DNA of 64,000 nucleotides. It comes from Monosporascus cannonballus. Lineage: Eukaryota; Ascomycota; Sordariomycetes; Xylariales. A program made the position numbers and the translations under genes. Shown piece after piece: positions 26,171 through 38,069 of the stretch; the stretch's first letter is position 1, and each line of letters opens with the position of its first letter. The notes beneath the pieces were generated by a model, which worked only from the letters and a program-made list of their open reading frames with translations, was not told the origin of the DNA and made no database searches. The stretch is from assembly GCA_004154925.1 (NCBI GenBank), contig QJNS01000001.1:310001-374000 (forward strand), read 5' to 3'.

Positions 26171-26392
26171 GTGCAAATTTATAAAACAGCATTAAAATTG
26201 GATTTCTGTAACTATAATAAACAATCCGAAATGAATTTTCGATATATTAAGAAAGCGATATTATTTAATAATAGCTGCGTTAAAAATATGTTCGGCCTTA
26301 CGAAAGACGTCGAATCGACGACCAATCGCAACTATATCGAAACGTTTATATTGGATATCCGCAATATGAGCTGTGTCGAATTCGTCGATTAA
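26171..26392 (+). pseudogene. Unidentified open frame beside copy A
   Basis: A 73-codon stop-free stretch in a patch with less RIP than its surroundings. It starts with GTG, so it is probably an internal exon or fragment (key blocks FRYIKKAILFNN and DVESTTNRNYIETF). It sits in the target DNA of copy A. Upstream it is open only back to the TSD region, where RIP-type stops occur. I do not recognise the protein; it may be part of the element truncated at the left window edge. Confidence 0.3.
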
Positions 26393-26563
26393 TTCCTAAT
26401 TTTCGGTACCCAATTAAAAACCCGTCTGGGCGGCATTTTTAAAGATAATCAAAATTTAAACGGAAATTAAATAACGATATTAACAATATTAGAAATAATT
26501 ATATATTACGCGAAAATCCTTATAATAATAATTAATTACGACGTAAATTAAGGCGTTTAAAAT

Positions 26564-26923
26564 TTGAACGTAAACCGTACAGTAATCGAAATAACGTTAT
26601 ATTACGTAAATAAAATACGGTTTATTACCGTCCGTAATATAATTAATATTTATTTAATCATCGGCGTCGAAAATATAACGTTAAAAATCCCAATTATTAT
26701 TAATATTAAAATGTTACTTTTCTTAAAATGTTTTACGAAACAAAATGTAACGAATGGAGATTATATGCAAAGTAAACGGAAAAGGCGAAATAAAAATAAA
26801 GAAAAACGAGAGAGCGACCGAAATACGTACGCAGAAAATATAAAAATATGGGCGCGAAAAAAAAGAAAACAAAATGGGATTAAAAAACGGATTATAATAA
26901 GAAAATGGGCGGAACGTAATTAA
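26564..26923 (+). pseudogene. Unidentified basic open frame
   Basis: A 119-codon open stretch. The first half is hydrophobic and isoleucine-rich, consistent with RIP-altered sequence. The last 50 residues are strongly basic (SKRKRRNKNKEKRESD, then KRIIIRKWAERN). No known domain is visible. It lies in the unassigned segment between copy A and the tandem LTR-like repeats. It may be a chance frame. Confidence 0.2.
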
Positions 26924-26963
26924 TTACATAATATAATACCTATTAATGATTACAGTAATTATT

Positions 26964-27288
26964 GATAACATAATATAATCGTAAATTATCTCGAAATATA
27001 CGTAACCAGATTTATAAAACGAATTATATCAAATTAATAATAATATTATTAAGGATTAACAGATAAAAAGGGGAAACCAATTGTGAAAATATAGCTTTTA
27101 TAAGGATAAGGGTAATAACCGACCAGCCACCGATCAGCCACCGACCTATTTACTAATATAAATCCACTATCTGGCAGCTAATGGGAAACGCCAGATAAAA
27201 GTAACTTAATATACTTATTTCTTAGAATCTGCTCTACAATTAGTCGGAGATCACCTTATCTAAGCTCATAGCTCTCCATTATCTTACA
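26964..27288 (+). repeat. LTR-like repeat, copy 1 of a tandem pair
   Basis: About 325 bp ending ..ATCTTACA. It is highly similar to 27,296-27,615 in the same orientation, separated by only 7 bp. It contains the direct repeat CCGACCAGCCACCGATCAGC. The ends (TATAACATAATAG.. and ..TTACA) look like RIPed TG..CA LTR ends. No internal coding region lies between the copies. Confidence 0.6.
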
Positions 27289-27295
27289 TTTACAA

Positions 27296-27615
27296 TATAA
27301 CATAATAGAGAATTATGGGCAAATATACGCAACCAGATCTGCGAAAGAGGTTACATTAAATTAATAATAATGTTATTAATAACTAACAGGTTAAAAAGGA
27401 GAAGTAATTATAAAAATATAGCCCCTAAAAAAATAAGGCTAGTAGCCGACCAGCCACCGATCAGCCACCGACTTACTTACTAATATAAATCTACTGTCTG
27501 GCAGCTAGTGGGAAACGCCAGATAAAAGTAACTTAATATACTTATTTCTTGGAATCTGCTCTACGACTGGTCGGAGATCATCTCATCTCAGCTCACAGCT
27601 ATCCATTATCTTACA
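27296..27615 (+). repeat. LTR-like repeat, copy 2 of a tandem pair
   Basis: 320 bp, less RIPed than copy 1, starting TATAACATAATAGAG and ending ATCTTACA. Possible origins are tandem solo LTRs, or insertion of one LTR element next to another followed by LTR-LTR recombination. Confidence 0.6.
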
Positions 27616-28523
27616 AAAAACAATAAAAGTTGTAAAAACGAACGCGGCCGAATACGTTGTAAATAATTAGGTGCTTTTTATATATATCTTAGTAATAATT
27701 TATAACTTCTCGAATTAGTTTAAAACTATATCTAACGGGAAAAAAGTAATAATAAGATAGATAGTTATAAAGTTGTCCGAAATTTCAAATTCGTTACCCG
27801 TTTTAATGTAATACTTTCGTAATAGGATAAAAAATTATATTATTTGCAGATTTTCGAATAATCAATTGGGTTTAAAAATAAACGGTTTTAGGAATTGTAT
27901 AGTTATAACGATATAAACTAATTATTATACGTATATAAAAAGGCTTATATAAAAAATAGTTAAAAAAATAATTATAGCAAAAAGATTATTAATAATTTTA
28001 ATAATATAAAAACTTATATATCGGTAATTATCCAAAGAACTGTTTAAAAACGTTAATATTCTATATAAATCTAAGAGATTTTAATCGAAAGTGACAATAT
28101 TATAAGATATTTCGAAATAATAGTTATAAGATTTTCGAAATTAATTATACGAAACCTTTTTTTATAATCTTACCTATATATATTAATAGCTTAATTAACC
28201 TATATCAGTTCTATTATAAATGCGTTATAATAAATCCTTATTTCTTCATATTATGTTTTATTTAAAGCAATATTTAATAATTTGGAAAAATCATTCTAAA
28301 ATATTTTTTTAATTTTATTTCATTAGCTAGCATTAAATTATCCGAATTTAATTAATCGATTATTTTTATTATTTTCTTAAATTCCGTTAGTATTTTCAAG
28401 TTTTCGATAAATTTCGTTAACGTTTATAAGGTAACATTAAACGAATTAATTACGTTTAAAAATCTCTTATTATTATTTTTTTTCGTTTTCGAAAAGGATT
28501 CGAAAAAACGCCGTAACGAGTTT
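27616..28523. other. AT-rich spacer without recognisable gene
   Basis: RIP-like sequence with no open frame of note and no similarity I could see to the other elements in the window. Confidence 0.4.
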
Positions 28524-28650
28524 AGGATATTTGGGATATTTGAGACATTTGAGATATTTGGAATATGTGGGATATTTGGGATATTTGGGATATTTGGGAT
28601 ATTTGGGATATTTGGGATATTTGGGATATTTGGGATATTTGGGATATTGA
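28524..28650. repeat. 10-bp minisatellite
   Basis: About 12-13 head-to-tail copies of GGATATTTGG. The first units are degenerate (AGACATTTG, GAATATGTGG) and the later ones perfect, a gradient typical of slippage growth from one side. It is embedded in RIPed sequence. Confidence 0.9.
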
Positions 28651-29166
28651 GAAAACCTTTAAATAACTCGGTTTTAAATAGGTTAAATCGTAACTCGAAA
28701 TATTACAAAGTTTGTTAACGTTTTAAAACAACTATTTCCCTTTTGGTTTCGCTTATTATTCATTTTTTCGAACGAAATTTTCGTTGTTAACGTATAATTG
28801 TTTTCGGAACGTTACTGTAAGTCTAGCTTGTCGTTATCTTTAGATTTGAGCTATTTTTTTATAGTCGTATAAGGCCCGAATACGCCCTAATACTTTTTCT
28901 ATAACGGAAGTCCTATTAATTCGATTTATTTCGTATTAAAAATCTATAAATATTACCGTTTTTAAAAATTATCGTTAACGCGAAAGGTTTTTATAGCTTT
29001 ATCGAAGTAATACTTATTTCTTGTTATATATATATACATTGCAGCTTTACAAATACGTTATATTTTCTTTTTTTTCTGATTATATTTTTCATTTAACATA
29101 ATATTATTAAACTTTAAATTAAAAACGAACAGGCTATATTTATTCAGATTTTTCCGAATCCAAATC
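28651..29166. other. AT-rich spacer without recognisable gene
   Basis: Left flank of the third chromovirus. No open frame or known motif was seen. Confidence 0.4.
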
Positions 29167-29171
29167 CTTAA
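29167..29171. repeat. 5-bp target-site duplication of third chromovirus
   Basis: CTTAA, identical to 36,004-36,008. Confidence 0.85.
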
Positions 29172-29567
29172 TATGATGACCTAACGGTCTTGGCTTCTTT
29201 GCAGACGGTCGAGCCCACGAAAAAGACAAAACCCGACCGCCGCTAAGATATTACGGAATTGGTTCAAAGGTTTTAAGTTGCTAAGAACCTTAAGCCCTTT
29301 AAGCCGGCAAAAGAGCTTAAAAGGCTTAAAGGGCTTAAGGATTTAAGCCGTTTGAATATTTTAAATTAAAATAAAAATATATACGTTCGTTATTTCTATA
29401 ATTAAGATAATTTTAATATATTATATAATATCCTTATTTACAATATTGTACGTATTACAGAATATAATATATTATTATATTTATTACTTAATTTCTTACG
29501 ATATTTCTATTAATATAAATTTATATAATTAAAGTTTAGTAATTAAGTAAACTTTTTAATTATTATA
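29172..29567 (+). repeat. 5' LTR of third chromovirus
   Basis: 396 bp, TATGATGACC.. to ..ATTATTATA. An inverted repeat is visible at 29,288-29,340. The adjacent internal start CGTTATAAGATTTTGTTT is the primer-binding block shared with the other chromoviruses. Confidence 0.9.
29288..29340. other. Perfect 18-bp inverted repeat in LTR U3
   Basis: CCTTAAGCCCTTTAAGCC at 29,288-29,305 pairs perfectly with its reverse complement at 29,323-29,340 across a 17-nt loop. The 3' LTR has a rearranged version (around 35,725-35,775). The arms are built from TTAAGCC units, and the element's own target site was CTTAA. Confidence 0.85.
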
Positions 29568-29639
29568 CGTTATAAGATTTTGTTTAATTATACTCTTAAA
29601 TTTTAAATAAAATTACCGATATTATATGTATTAATAAAT

Positions 29640-30680
29640 AATCCGAAACGCTTTTTTATTAAGCTTTTAATAAATCGGATATTAAAATGAAATCCGAAAA
29701 GAAATAACTTTGCCGTTTTCGCGAAGAAATTTTCTAACGCCTGGATGCTATAAATAAACGTATTTTTTAGCTCGAAAAAGATAATAATAATCTTACTACA
29801 TCTTTTTAAGCCGTTTATAAGAAGTTTGAAAAGAAAAAAAAGCTTCCGAGACCTGAAAACCTTGTCTAATAAGTTAGGCTATCTAGCTAAATTCTACCAA
29901 GAAACAAGGAAAAGTTTTTAAACTCCTTAAGCAAGAACTTTTCGACGGAAATTCGATTAAGTTATATTTGTTTTAGATTTAATGCCGAATATATTTCGGG
30001 TACTTTTTTATTCGATTTATTACGTTTATTATACGAATAAAATTTACAGTCTAACGATTTATCGGAAACGCGGTTATTTGGTTTAAGCCCGTTATAAGAA
30101 AGTACGTTATTCTGTTAATCGAGATATAAAACCTAAAGGTAAGGCGAATGTATAACGATTATAAATAATTTGAATAAGTATTAATAAATGTTTTCGAAAT
30201 AATAAACAAAAAATTAAAAGTTAAAACATAAATTTGTCAATTATAACAAAAGGGATTAATATTTAATTACGGTAATACGTTCGTTTAATTAATATTGAAG
30301 TTAAATTAAAGATAGCAAATATTAATATCTAAGTCTTTTAACGGCTTAAAAAAATAAATATAGAAAAGAATTTTAAATTTAATTGGCTTAATTATTTATC
30401 GGATTATATCGTTATGGTAATTAAGATCGATAATTGGTAATACGCCTAACATACTAAAGGTATTAAAAGAAAAAATAATAACAAACCCCGATATACGGCT
30501 AATATTAACGTTTATTAATATAATAATACTTCTTACGGCACAGAATTAGGACCTATAAAACTAGAAGCCACTTATAAGAAGGACTGGAACCAGACCAAAT
30601 GCTTTAATTGTAACAAAATGAAACATAAGGCAGCATAAGATAAGGCACTTAAAAAACCCCGTTAAGATAACAGGAAATAA
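29640..30680 (+). pseudogene. gag of third chromovirus (RIPed)
   Basis: Degenerate gag ending in a zinc knuckle at 30,598-30,645 that reads CFNCNKMKHKAA. Two Cys and the His are intact; the last Cys position is altered. Upstream sequence includes RKIK/KKRK-rich stretches. Many stops. Confidence 0.65.
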
Positions 30681-31549
30681 ATACTTAGCAGATAATATCG
30701 AAAAATTTAGAAAAATAAAAGCAAACTTATTCACATAATTCGGCCTAAGTATATATTAGGCCCCTCATAGCAAGAAATCCAGTAAGGAATTTAATAAGTT
30801 AAGAAATTAACTTAATAAATATCGTAAGCAATATAAGAAGTATTATAAGAATAATTACGCGAATACTAGAATTGGACAGAAAATATTTATCCTAGAACCC
30901 CTAATTAATGCGGCAAAATATATTCCGTATATTGTTGACGACGGGAATATCCCGATTACAAGATATGGAAATAATATATCTATGGACGGATTATATATAT
31001 ATATATTAAAGGATTAAATTTTTCAAAACGTATAGGAAATAACAAAAATAATAAATAATAGTATCGATATTTGTGATTTATAGCCCCAGAAGATATTCAG
31101 TAATTAGCCGAAATAAATATTTAGCCCGAATAAAAATAATACCCGTAAAAAAATGTTTTTTGTTATTACTAATAATAAATTACTAAATGGAAAAGGAATT
31201 AATTTAATATATAATAAAAAAACATTGTTAAGAGATTATTGTAAATTTTTATTTTCGGTAAGTATGTATTATAAACCTTTACGAAAAATAGACCATTAAG
31301 AAAAAAATACGTTAGTTTATATAAAGGTTTTAAAACGATAATTAACATAACGTATAATACAGTATAATCGCAAATATAAAAAAATAATTTATTCTATAAA
31401 CAAATTATGACAAAATTAAAAATAATTAATATAGCTCGAAAGAATAATATGCCGACAATAACGATAAATATAATAACTTAACGCGTTAAATATAGAAATA
31501 TAGACAAAGTTCGATAAATTCGAAAAAGAATTAAAAGAAAAAAGTTACT

Positions 31550-34500
31550 TATAAAAAAGCTATAAGATAACGAAACCTAAAGACGTTAAAGAGAATTCTT
31601 AAAAAGGGCTTTAAACGCAACGATAAAAGCCGTTAATAACCTTATTACCTTGGATATACGAATCGGAACGTACTCGTATACCGTAATTGTAGATTGCGGA
31701 GCTTTAGGCGGAAATTATATTACGCTAGATATAGTTAATAAGTTTAGATTGTTATAAAGATATAAGTTAAAACCTTATATAATAACGAATGTCGAAGGTT
31801 AAGAATTTACTTATAATAACGAGAAAATTGTACGCAAAATTAATTATTTCGAGATTTTTATTTAAAAACGATACCAAATAATCGATTTCGATATAATTTT
31901 ATTTGGGAATTACGAGATAATCTTAAGAAAGTTATGGATATATTAATATAAAGTTTTGATTAATAAAGGGAATAGTTAAGTAACATTCGTCTTACATCTT
32001 ATTAAGGGATAAAAAAAGAATTAAGATCTTAATATTTAATAAAAATTGGCAACAAATGCAGGCATAAGGATACAATAAAAACCTTATTACTTAAAAGGAT
32101 AAGATATAAAAACAAAAATGGGTATTAAAAAATTTAACTTATAGTAATTATTATCAAAATAAAACTAAAATAATAAAATAACAATTTAAAATAATAGCTC
32201 CAAAAGTCGAAACATTTAACGAAAATATTGTTATAATACTATAAATACAAATAGCGTTTCAGAAAAAAGCTTAATATAAAGTTACCGGAATATAACGAAT
32301 AAAATTATAAGATGATCCTTAAAAAACGGATTTTTGACGAAATTTTACCTTATTTATAATCTTAACGGAAACGAATTACGCATTTTTAAAAAATATTTAG
32401 AAAATCGGTTATACAAAAAAATGGATTCGACTTTCGAAATTATTAACAGGATACCTAATATTTTTCGTACTAAAAAAACGAAGAATTACGATTTATGGTT
32501 AATTATCGATAACTAAATAATATTACTGTTAAAGATCGAATATTATTACCTTAAATTACGGAAATAAAAAACCGATTTTACGGAATTAAATGGTTTATAA
32601 TATTTGATTTTAAAGACCGATATAATTTTAATAAGATCAAAAAAGGACACGAATAAGAAATAACCTTCAAAACGAAATACGGATTATTTGAATATTTGGT
32701 TATCTTAATAAGATTTACAAACATATTAGCAACTTTTAAACGGAAGATTAAATATATGTTACGAAAATATCTCGATATTTTTATTATATTCTATGGCGAC
32801 GATATGCTTATTTTCTTAAAAACGGAAAAAATATAACAGAATACGTTTATAAGGTTTTTCAAATTTAACAAACCGTAAGATTATTTATTAACGTAAAAAA
32901 AATTATTTTTACATATAAGAAGTAAAATGTTTGAAACATATTATTACCCTAGAATATATTAAAATAAACCTTAAGAAAATTGTTATAATTATAAAATAAT
33001 GAACTTTAATAACGGTAAAAAAAAGCATAGATATTGTTTGGATTCACCTATTATTACAGAAAATTTATTAAAAACTGTAGGAGAATAATTATATCCTAAA
33101 CGAACCTTACGAAAAAAAGGATATAAATGGATACTAAATACGGAAAAAGTATTTTAAGATATTAAAGATACGATTGTTAACGAGTTAATGTTAATTATGT
33201 ACGATTTAAACCGTTTCGTTAAACTAAAAACCGATATTTCGGATTACGCGTCAAGTATAATAATTGGATAACGAAATAATTAAGCTAAATTATATCTTAT
33301 TATATTTTTTATATAAATTAACAGAAGTCGAAATTAATTACGGTATTTCAAATAAGGAATTTATAGTTATCATTATAACATTTCGAAAATTTAGGTATTT
33401 TCTAAAAGGAAATTTGTATTAGGTTAAGGTTTATACGGATTATCAAATTTTTACCCGTTTTATTACGACTGAAGAACTTATAAAACAATAATTTCGTTAT
33501 ACGGAAAAATTTGCAAATTTTGATTTCGTTATTATTTATAAAAAGCGTTTAAAAATAATATAATAATTGCCTTAAGTACGCGATCGAATTTCGAAAAAAA
33601 TTAGTTAAAGTTAACGATATATTTTCGATATTATTATAAAAGGATATTTACAACTGCACTAAATTGCGATACTTCGAGTAGTACCTTTTGATATATATTA
33701 GATAATCTAGCAATATAACCACGGTTTTTTTAAAACCCAAAAAACTAAGAAGATATAAATTTTACAAAAATATTAAAAAGATTAAGTACGAAATATATAT
33801 AAATATAAATTATACGGATATTCAGAGATCTATAAGATTTTAAAAGAATTTCGATATATATATTCCTTTTGTAAAATATAATTAAAAAGATACAAAATCA
33901 TATAATAATACGATATTTGCGTCAGAATAAAAGTTCGACGACATAAGCCATACGGAAAATTAAAGCTATTATTAATCGTAAAGCATTTATAATATTTAAT
34001 TATATTTAATTTTATTGTTAAACTTTTTATATTAAAAAAATGAATTATAGAAAGAAATTACGACAGTATTTTCGTTATAGTTAATCAATTCATAAAATAT
34101 TTTTATTTTTTATTATATTACGAAAACACAAATGCCTAATATACGGTATATATTTTTTAAATATGTTTTTAACATATACGAATTAATTATGGAAAGTGTT
34201 TTAAATAAAAGATTAATATTTATATCTAAATTTTAATAAGGCCTTATAATATAAATTAAGTTAAACTATATATTATTTAACGTACTCAAATTTTATAAAA
34301 ATAAAGAAATAAATGAAATAAATTAAATTTTAAAACTTTTTAACGACATTATATTAATTTTGAATATAATAATTAAAAAAAATATTACCGGTTACTTAAT
34401 TAACTAATAATATTTGCGAACGTAAATTTTGGTTTTAGTTTAAAAATTTATAAAAAACTATACGATAATAATCCAATTTATATTAAAGTGATTCTTATAT

Positions 34501-35000
34501 TAAAATAATTACTATAATTGTATTAAAAAATAAAAACAGAATTACATTTTATACCGAATTAAATAAATAAATATTATAATTAAAAAATTTAAAAATATTA
34601 ATTTTCGAAAAAAGAAAAATAGTGTTTTTGTTGCTTAACATATTTAAACAAAACGACTTAATAAAAATTCGATTTTAAGTATATCGGTTTATATAGAAGA
34701 GTTTCAAAAATTCAAAAAATAATTATTAATTAAAAATCTACCAAAACCTCAATTCTATTTAGTTTTTTATATTTGTTATTCGAAATATTCTCAGATATAA
34801 ATAAAATATATATGTTATAAAACGATATAAAAATAAATAACAAATAAATATACGAAATAGAAAAACCTTCAATATACGGAAATAAAACAAATTTACTTAT
34901 TATCTGATTAAATGAAAAAAAATATCCGAATTCTGAAAATATCTAGGAATTTGCCAAGAACCTTATTGGTACCTAGCGCCTGTTAAAAAGTTTTTATTAA
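31550..35000 (+). pseudogene. pol of third chromovirus with chromodomain (RIPed)
   Basis: Protease remnant at about 31,680-31,725 (YTVIVDCGALGGNYITLD; the catalytic D-S/T-G reads DCG). RT at about 32,600-32,840 (TKYGLFEYLVILIRFTN, then FYGDDMLIF with the YxDD box intact as YGDD). RNase H at about 33,100-33,560. Integrase at about 34,000-34,360. Chromodomain-like end at about 34,850-35,000. A short open frame at 32,334-32,516 is part of the protease-RT linker and the RT start. The element is defective. Confidence 0.8.
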
Positions 35001-35055
35001 TAACGACGAGCGCGTTTCAATTAATTATCGACCAATTAGTAACCGAGATATTGGG

Positions 35056-35394
35056 CTAACCGGCTGCGGTCTGCGTTAACGTAGTAAATATAACGACAGC
35101 CTTTAATTGTTTTTGCTCCTTTTTAAAACGTTCAAATTCCTTTATAATTTCCGCATTTTTGATGCTTTGACTAAATATCTCAATATTACGACGACGGAAT
35201 AGCCGTTTCTGTTTTTGCAAACGGTTTAACTTATTGACATCCGTTCGTAACGTTTTGTAAGCCTGCTTTTTTTTACGGCCCAAACGATTTTTTTTATCTA
35301 GAAATTTGTGGAGCTTAATTGTCGAAAAACCAAAAATATTATAAAAACCGCCGTAATGGATATAACGCGTATATTGTAAAAAAACCGCGAACAA
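35056..35394 (-). pseudogene. Antisense ORF of third chromovirus
   Basis: 112 codons stay open on the strand opposite to pol, between the chromodomain and the 3' LTR; homology probably extends upstream to about 35,530 through stops. The product is basic and likely coiled-coil (KFLDKKNRLGRKKKQAYKTL, then LQKQKRLFRRRNIEIF) and ends KQLKAVVIFTTLTQTAAG. The outer chromovirus retains the same C-terminal block at about 5,330-5,400, and the inner one a homologous N-terminal part. Finding the longest open frame of the element here argues that this was real coding sequence. Confidence 0.6.
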
Positions 35395-35615
35395 CTTTAT
35401 ACTTTATATCCTTCTTTTTATAACCAAAATAAAAAAATATTTTAAAACCAAAACGTTTAATACTTTTTTAAAAAAATAAAACCGTTAGTACGTTTACGAA
35501 AACGAGGTTTTTTACGCAACCAGAAATAATAAATATAAAAAAAAGGTTATATATTAGAACTAACAAATAAATAATTTAATCTTTCGAAACAAAAATCTTG
35601 GAAAAAGGGAGATCA

Positions 35616-36003
35616 TATTATAACCTAACGGTTTTAGTTTTTTTGTAAATGGTTGGGCTTACGAAAAAGCTAAAGCCCGACTGCCGCCAAAATATTACGT
35701 AATTAGCTTAAAAGTTTTAAGGTGCTAAGCTTCTTAAGCCGGCGAAAAAGCTTAAAGGGCTTAATAAGCTTAAGGGTTTAAGCTGTTTAAGCATTTCGAA
35801 CCAGAATAAAGATATATACGTTCGTCATTTCTATAATTTTAGATCTTTTTAATTTGCAATATAATATCGTTACCCAAGGCACCCTTGGTATTACGAGACG
35901 TAATACGTTACTATATCTATTGCTTAGTTTTCTATAACACTTCTGCTAATATAAACCCGTACGACTAAGGTTTAATAGTTGGTTAAACCTCCTAGCCGTC
36001 ATA
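35616..36003 (+). repeat. 3' LTR of third chromovirus
   Basis: 388 bp, TATTATAACCTAACGG.. to ..GCCGTCATA, followed by the CTTAA duplication. Its last ~150 bp (..GGTATTACGAGACGTAATACG.. and ..TAATATAAACCCGT..) match the ends of the other chromovirus LTRs. Confidence 0.9.
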
Positions 36004-36008
36004 CTTAA

Positions 36009-36613
36009 AGATTTCCGATCTTGTTTAGAATTTAACATCTTATTCGTTAAAATACCTTTAAAACGAACGTTTGTAAAAAGCATTATAAAATTATTAGTGA
36101 TCTTTTATGGTCACTTTATATCTTAACGCTACTTAAAGCTACGCGAAAGGTTTTAGAGTAAGTTGATAATATTTATTACCGTTAGGTCGTAATTAACCTT
36201 TTGTAAAACTTCCGTATCTAATAACTATGTCGTTTATGTTACTACAAAAGAAGTTTCCGTATATTTAGCGACGGAACGTTAAATTCGCGCAGTAGAGAAT
36301 TCCGGGTTCGTTATAACAGGGAAGTTATTACCACCCTATGACGGTGATTTCTAGACCTAGCTGTTCTCCTGGCTTTCTAGCGAAACGTTAAGACGATATA
36401 CTGATGAAGCCATTTTGAGATTCAGGTGATAATAACAACAGCTACAACCGAATATCGGAGACGTCAAAGGCTAATAGCGGAGAAGGGTTGCTTTCGTAAG
36501 CAGCTTTAGAGCGCTAGGGGTACATTGGGCGAAAAACATGGATCCCTGAGCAAAATAGGTGGGGCGAAAATGTCACTTTCCCTTCATCTGCCGCGACACC
36601 GAACACACTCCTA
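36009..36613. other. Weakly RIPed island to the left of copy B
   Basis: Base composition becomes normal from about 36,250. A stretch CCGTTAGGTCGTAA near 36,180 resembles the start of a chromovirus LTR in reverse orientation, so a minus-strand LTR fragment may end here. The last 350 bp are unique-looking DNA and form the left half of the target into which copy B inserted; the right half is at 49,220. No open frame of note. Confidence 0.45.
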
Positions 36614-36621
36614 AGTCCTGG
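36614..36621. repeat. 8-bp target-site duplication, left of copy B
   Basis: AGTCCTGG, identical to 49,212-49,219. Confidence 0.92.
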
Positions 36622-36640
36622 TTACCTCATCTTGATCAGG
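36622..36640 (+). repeat. Left terminal inverted repeat, copy B
   Basis: TTACCTCATCTTGATCAGG. It matches the inverted right end at 16 of 19 positions, the outermost eight perfectly. Confidence 0.9.
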
Positions 36641-36656
36641 ACCCCATTTTGGAGGT

Positions 36657-36692
36657 TGTGGCTGCGCCTGCGGCGCAGCAGCCGTAGCCACA
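36657..36692. other. GC-rich hairpin inside left terminus, copy B
   Basis: Same structure as at 2,023-2,058 in copy A: TGTGGCT/AGCCACA outer arms and CTGCGCC-TGC-GGCGCAG inner hairpin. It is surrounded by a ~130-bp block that stayed nearly identical between the copies. Confidence 0.78.
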
Positions 36693-38069
36693 GCTATAGC
36701 TTTTGATCAAGAAATATCTGTCAGGGGTCCAAAATATCAGCTAAACTCCTTTAAAAATAATACCTATAAAAATAACAAAATTTCTAAAATAAAGCCTAAT
36801 AACAAATTATAATCTTTTCGTTCCGTTTAATACGTTTTTATATAAATTCGTAAAATTTATTAATATTAAATTTGACAATATATATTAATTATAAAACTTT
36901 TAATATTTTAATTTATATAATTTAATATAAAATTAAGATTTATATTTTTTAATATAATAATAATTTTAATTAATACGGAATAAAAAGTATTATAATAAAT
37001 AAATAATTTAAATTCTAAATAATATATATTATAATATTTTAATTTTTTAAGTTAATATAATAATAATATAACTTTATAAGCTAAAATAATAATATATAAA
37101 ACTTAAAACTATTTTTTCTAAATTTTGATATATATTTTTTCTTAATTAATTAAATACGGGTAATATATTCGAAAATTTAAAATAAATATTTTAAATTTTT
37201 AAATATTTAAATATTTAATTTTTCAAAATTAAATATTTATTATTATTTAATATTTTTACTGGTTTTCTGCCGATATAAACGTAACCAACCTATATGTTAA
37301 TATTATATATAAGGCAAATAATCTTATAAAAGTTTTATATCGTTAATTTATTCGCTTTATATTAAGCGTTATATATAATAAATAAGTCAGTATTTTATAG
37401 AAGGAATAAAGTAATATAATATATAATTTAAGTTTCGAAAAACTTAAATTTTTTTTCGGCATTAAAATAAGTTTTACAAAATTCTTAATTATTTAAAAGT
37501 TTTCGTTTATAAATAATTTTAATATTATTTAAATGGTATTATTAAATAAGTTAATAAAAAAATAACAGATTTTCGTATTAATAATTCTATATTTTATTTT
37601 TATTTTAATATTTACGGATACGAAAATCTTAATCCGAAAATATTTAACCGTATATTTACTATATAATATCACTATATTATTTTTAATTTTAAATAAATAT
37701 TAAGCGATTAATTCCAAATTATTATATTAAAATTTATTTTCGAATAACGATATAATTCGGTAATTATTAACGAAATATATTTATTATTAAAATTAAAATC
37801 TTTCGGATTTAAATATATTAATATTTAAAATTTAGATTTTATATTTGTTTACGTAAATATATTAATATGTATATATAATAATTATTAATAATATTATAAA
37901 AGGAAATCGTAAAATATAATAGTTTTCGTTAAATTAACGGCTTAATTAAATATAATTATAAGGCGGAAATCTAGCATTTTAATATTAATTATTCCGAAAT
38001 TAATATTATTATTTTTCATATATCCAAAAGTTAATATATAAATTAAAAATATGACGTTTTCTTAATATT

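Larger units (their letters stand above)
29172..36003 (+). mobile_element. Third Ty3/gypsy chromovirus, plus strand, 6,832 bp
   Basis: LTRs at 29,172-29,567 (396 bp) and 35,616-36,003 (388 bp). The CTTAA duplication lies at 29,167-29,171 and 36,004-36,008. A purine tract (GGAAAAAGGGA) precedes the 3' LTR at 35,600-35,610. Coding order is gag, protease, RT, RNase H, integrase and chromodomain. Its LTR shares the last ~150 bp (R/U5 side) with the other chromoviruses, but its U3 is different, so it is a sister family. RIPed, with some patches (zinc knuckle, antisense ORF) still readable. Confidence 0.94.

Noticed and set aside
28524..28650. CRISPR array
   Set aside because: Units are 10 bp head-to-tail without spacers, in a eukaryotic genome; it is a minisatellite.
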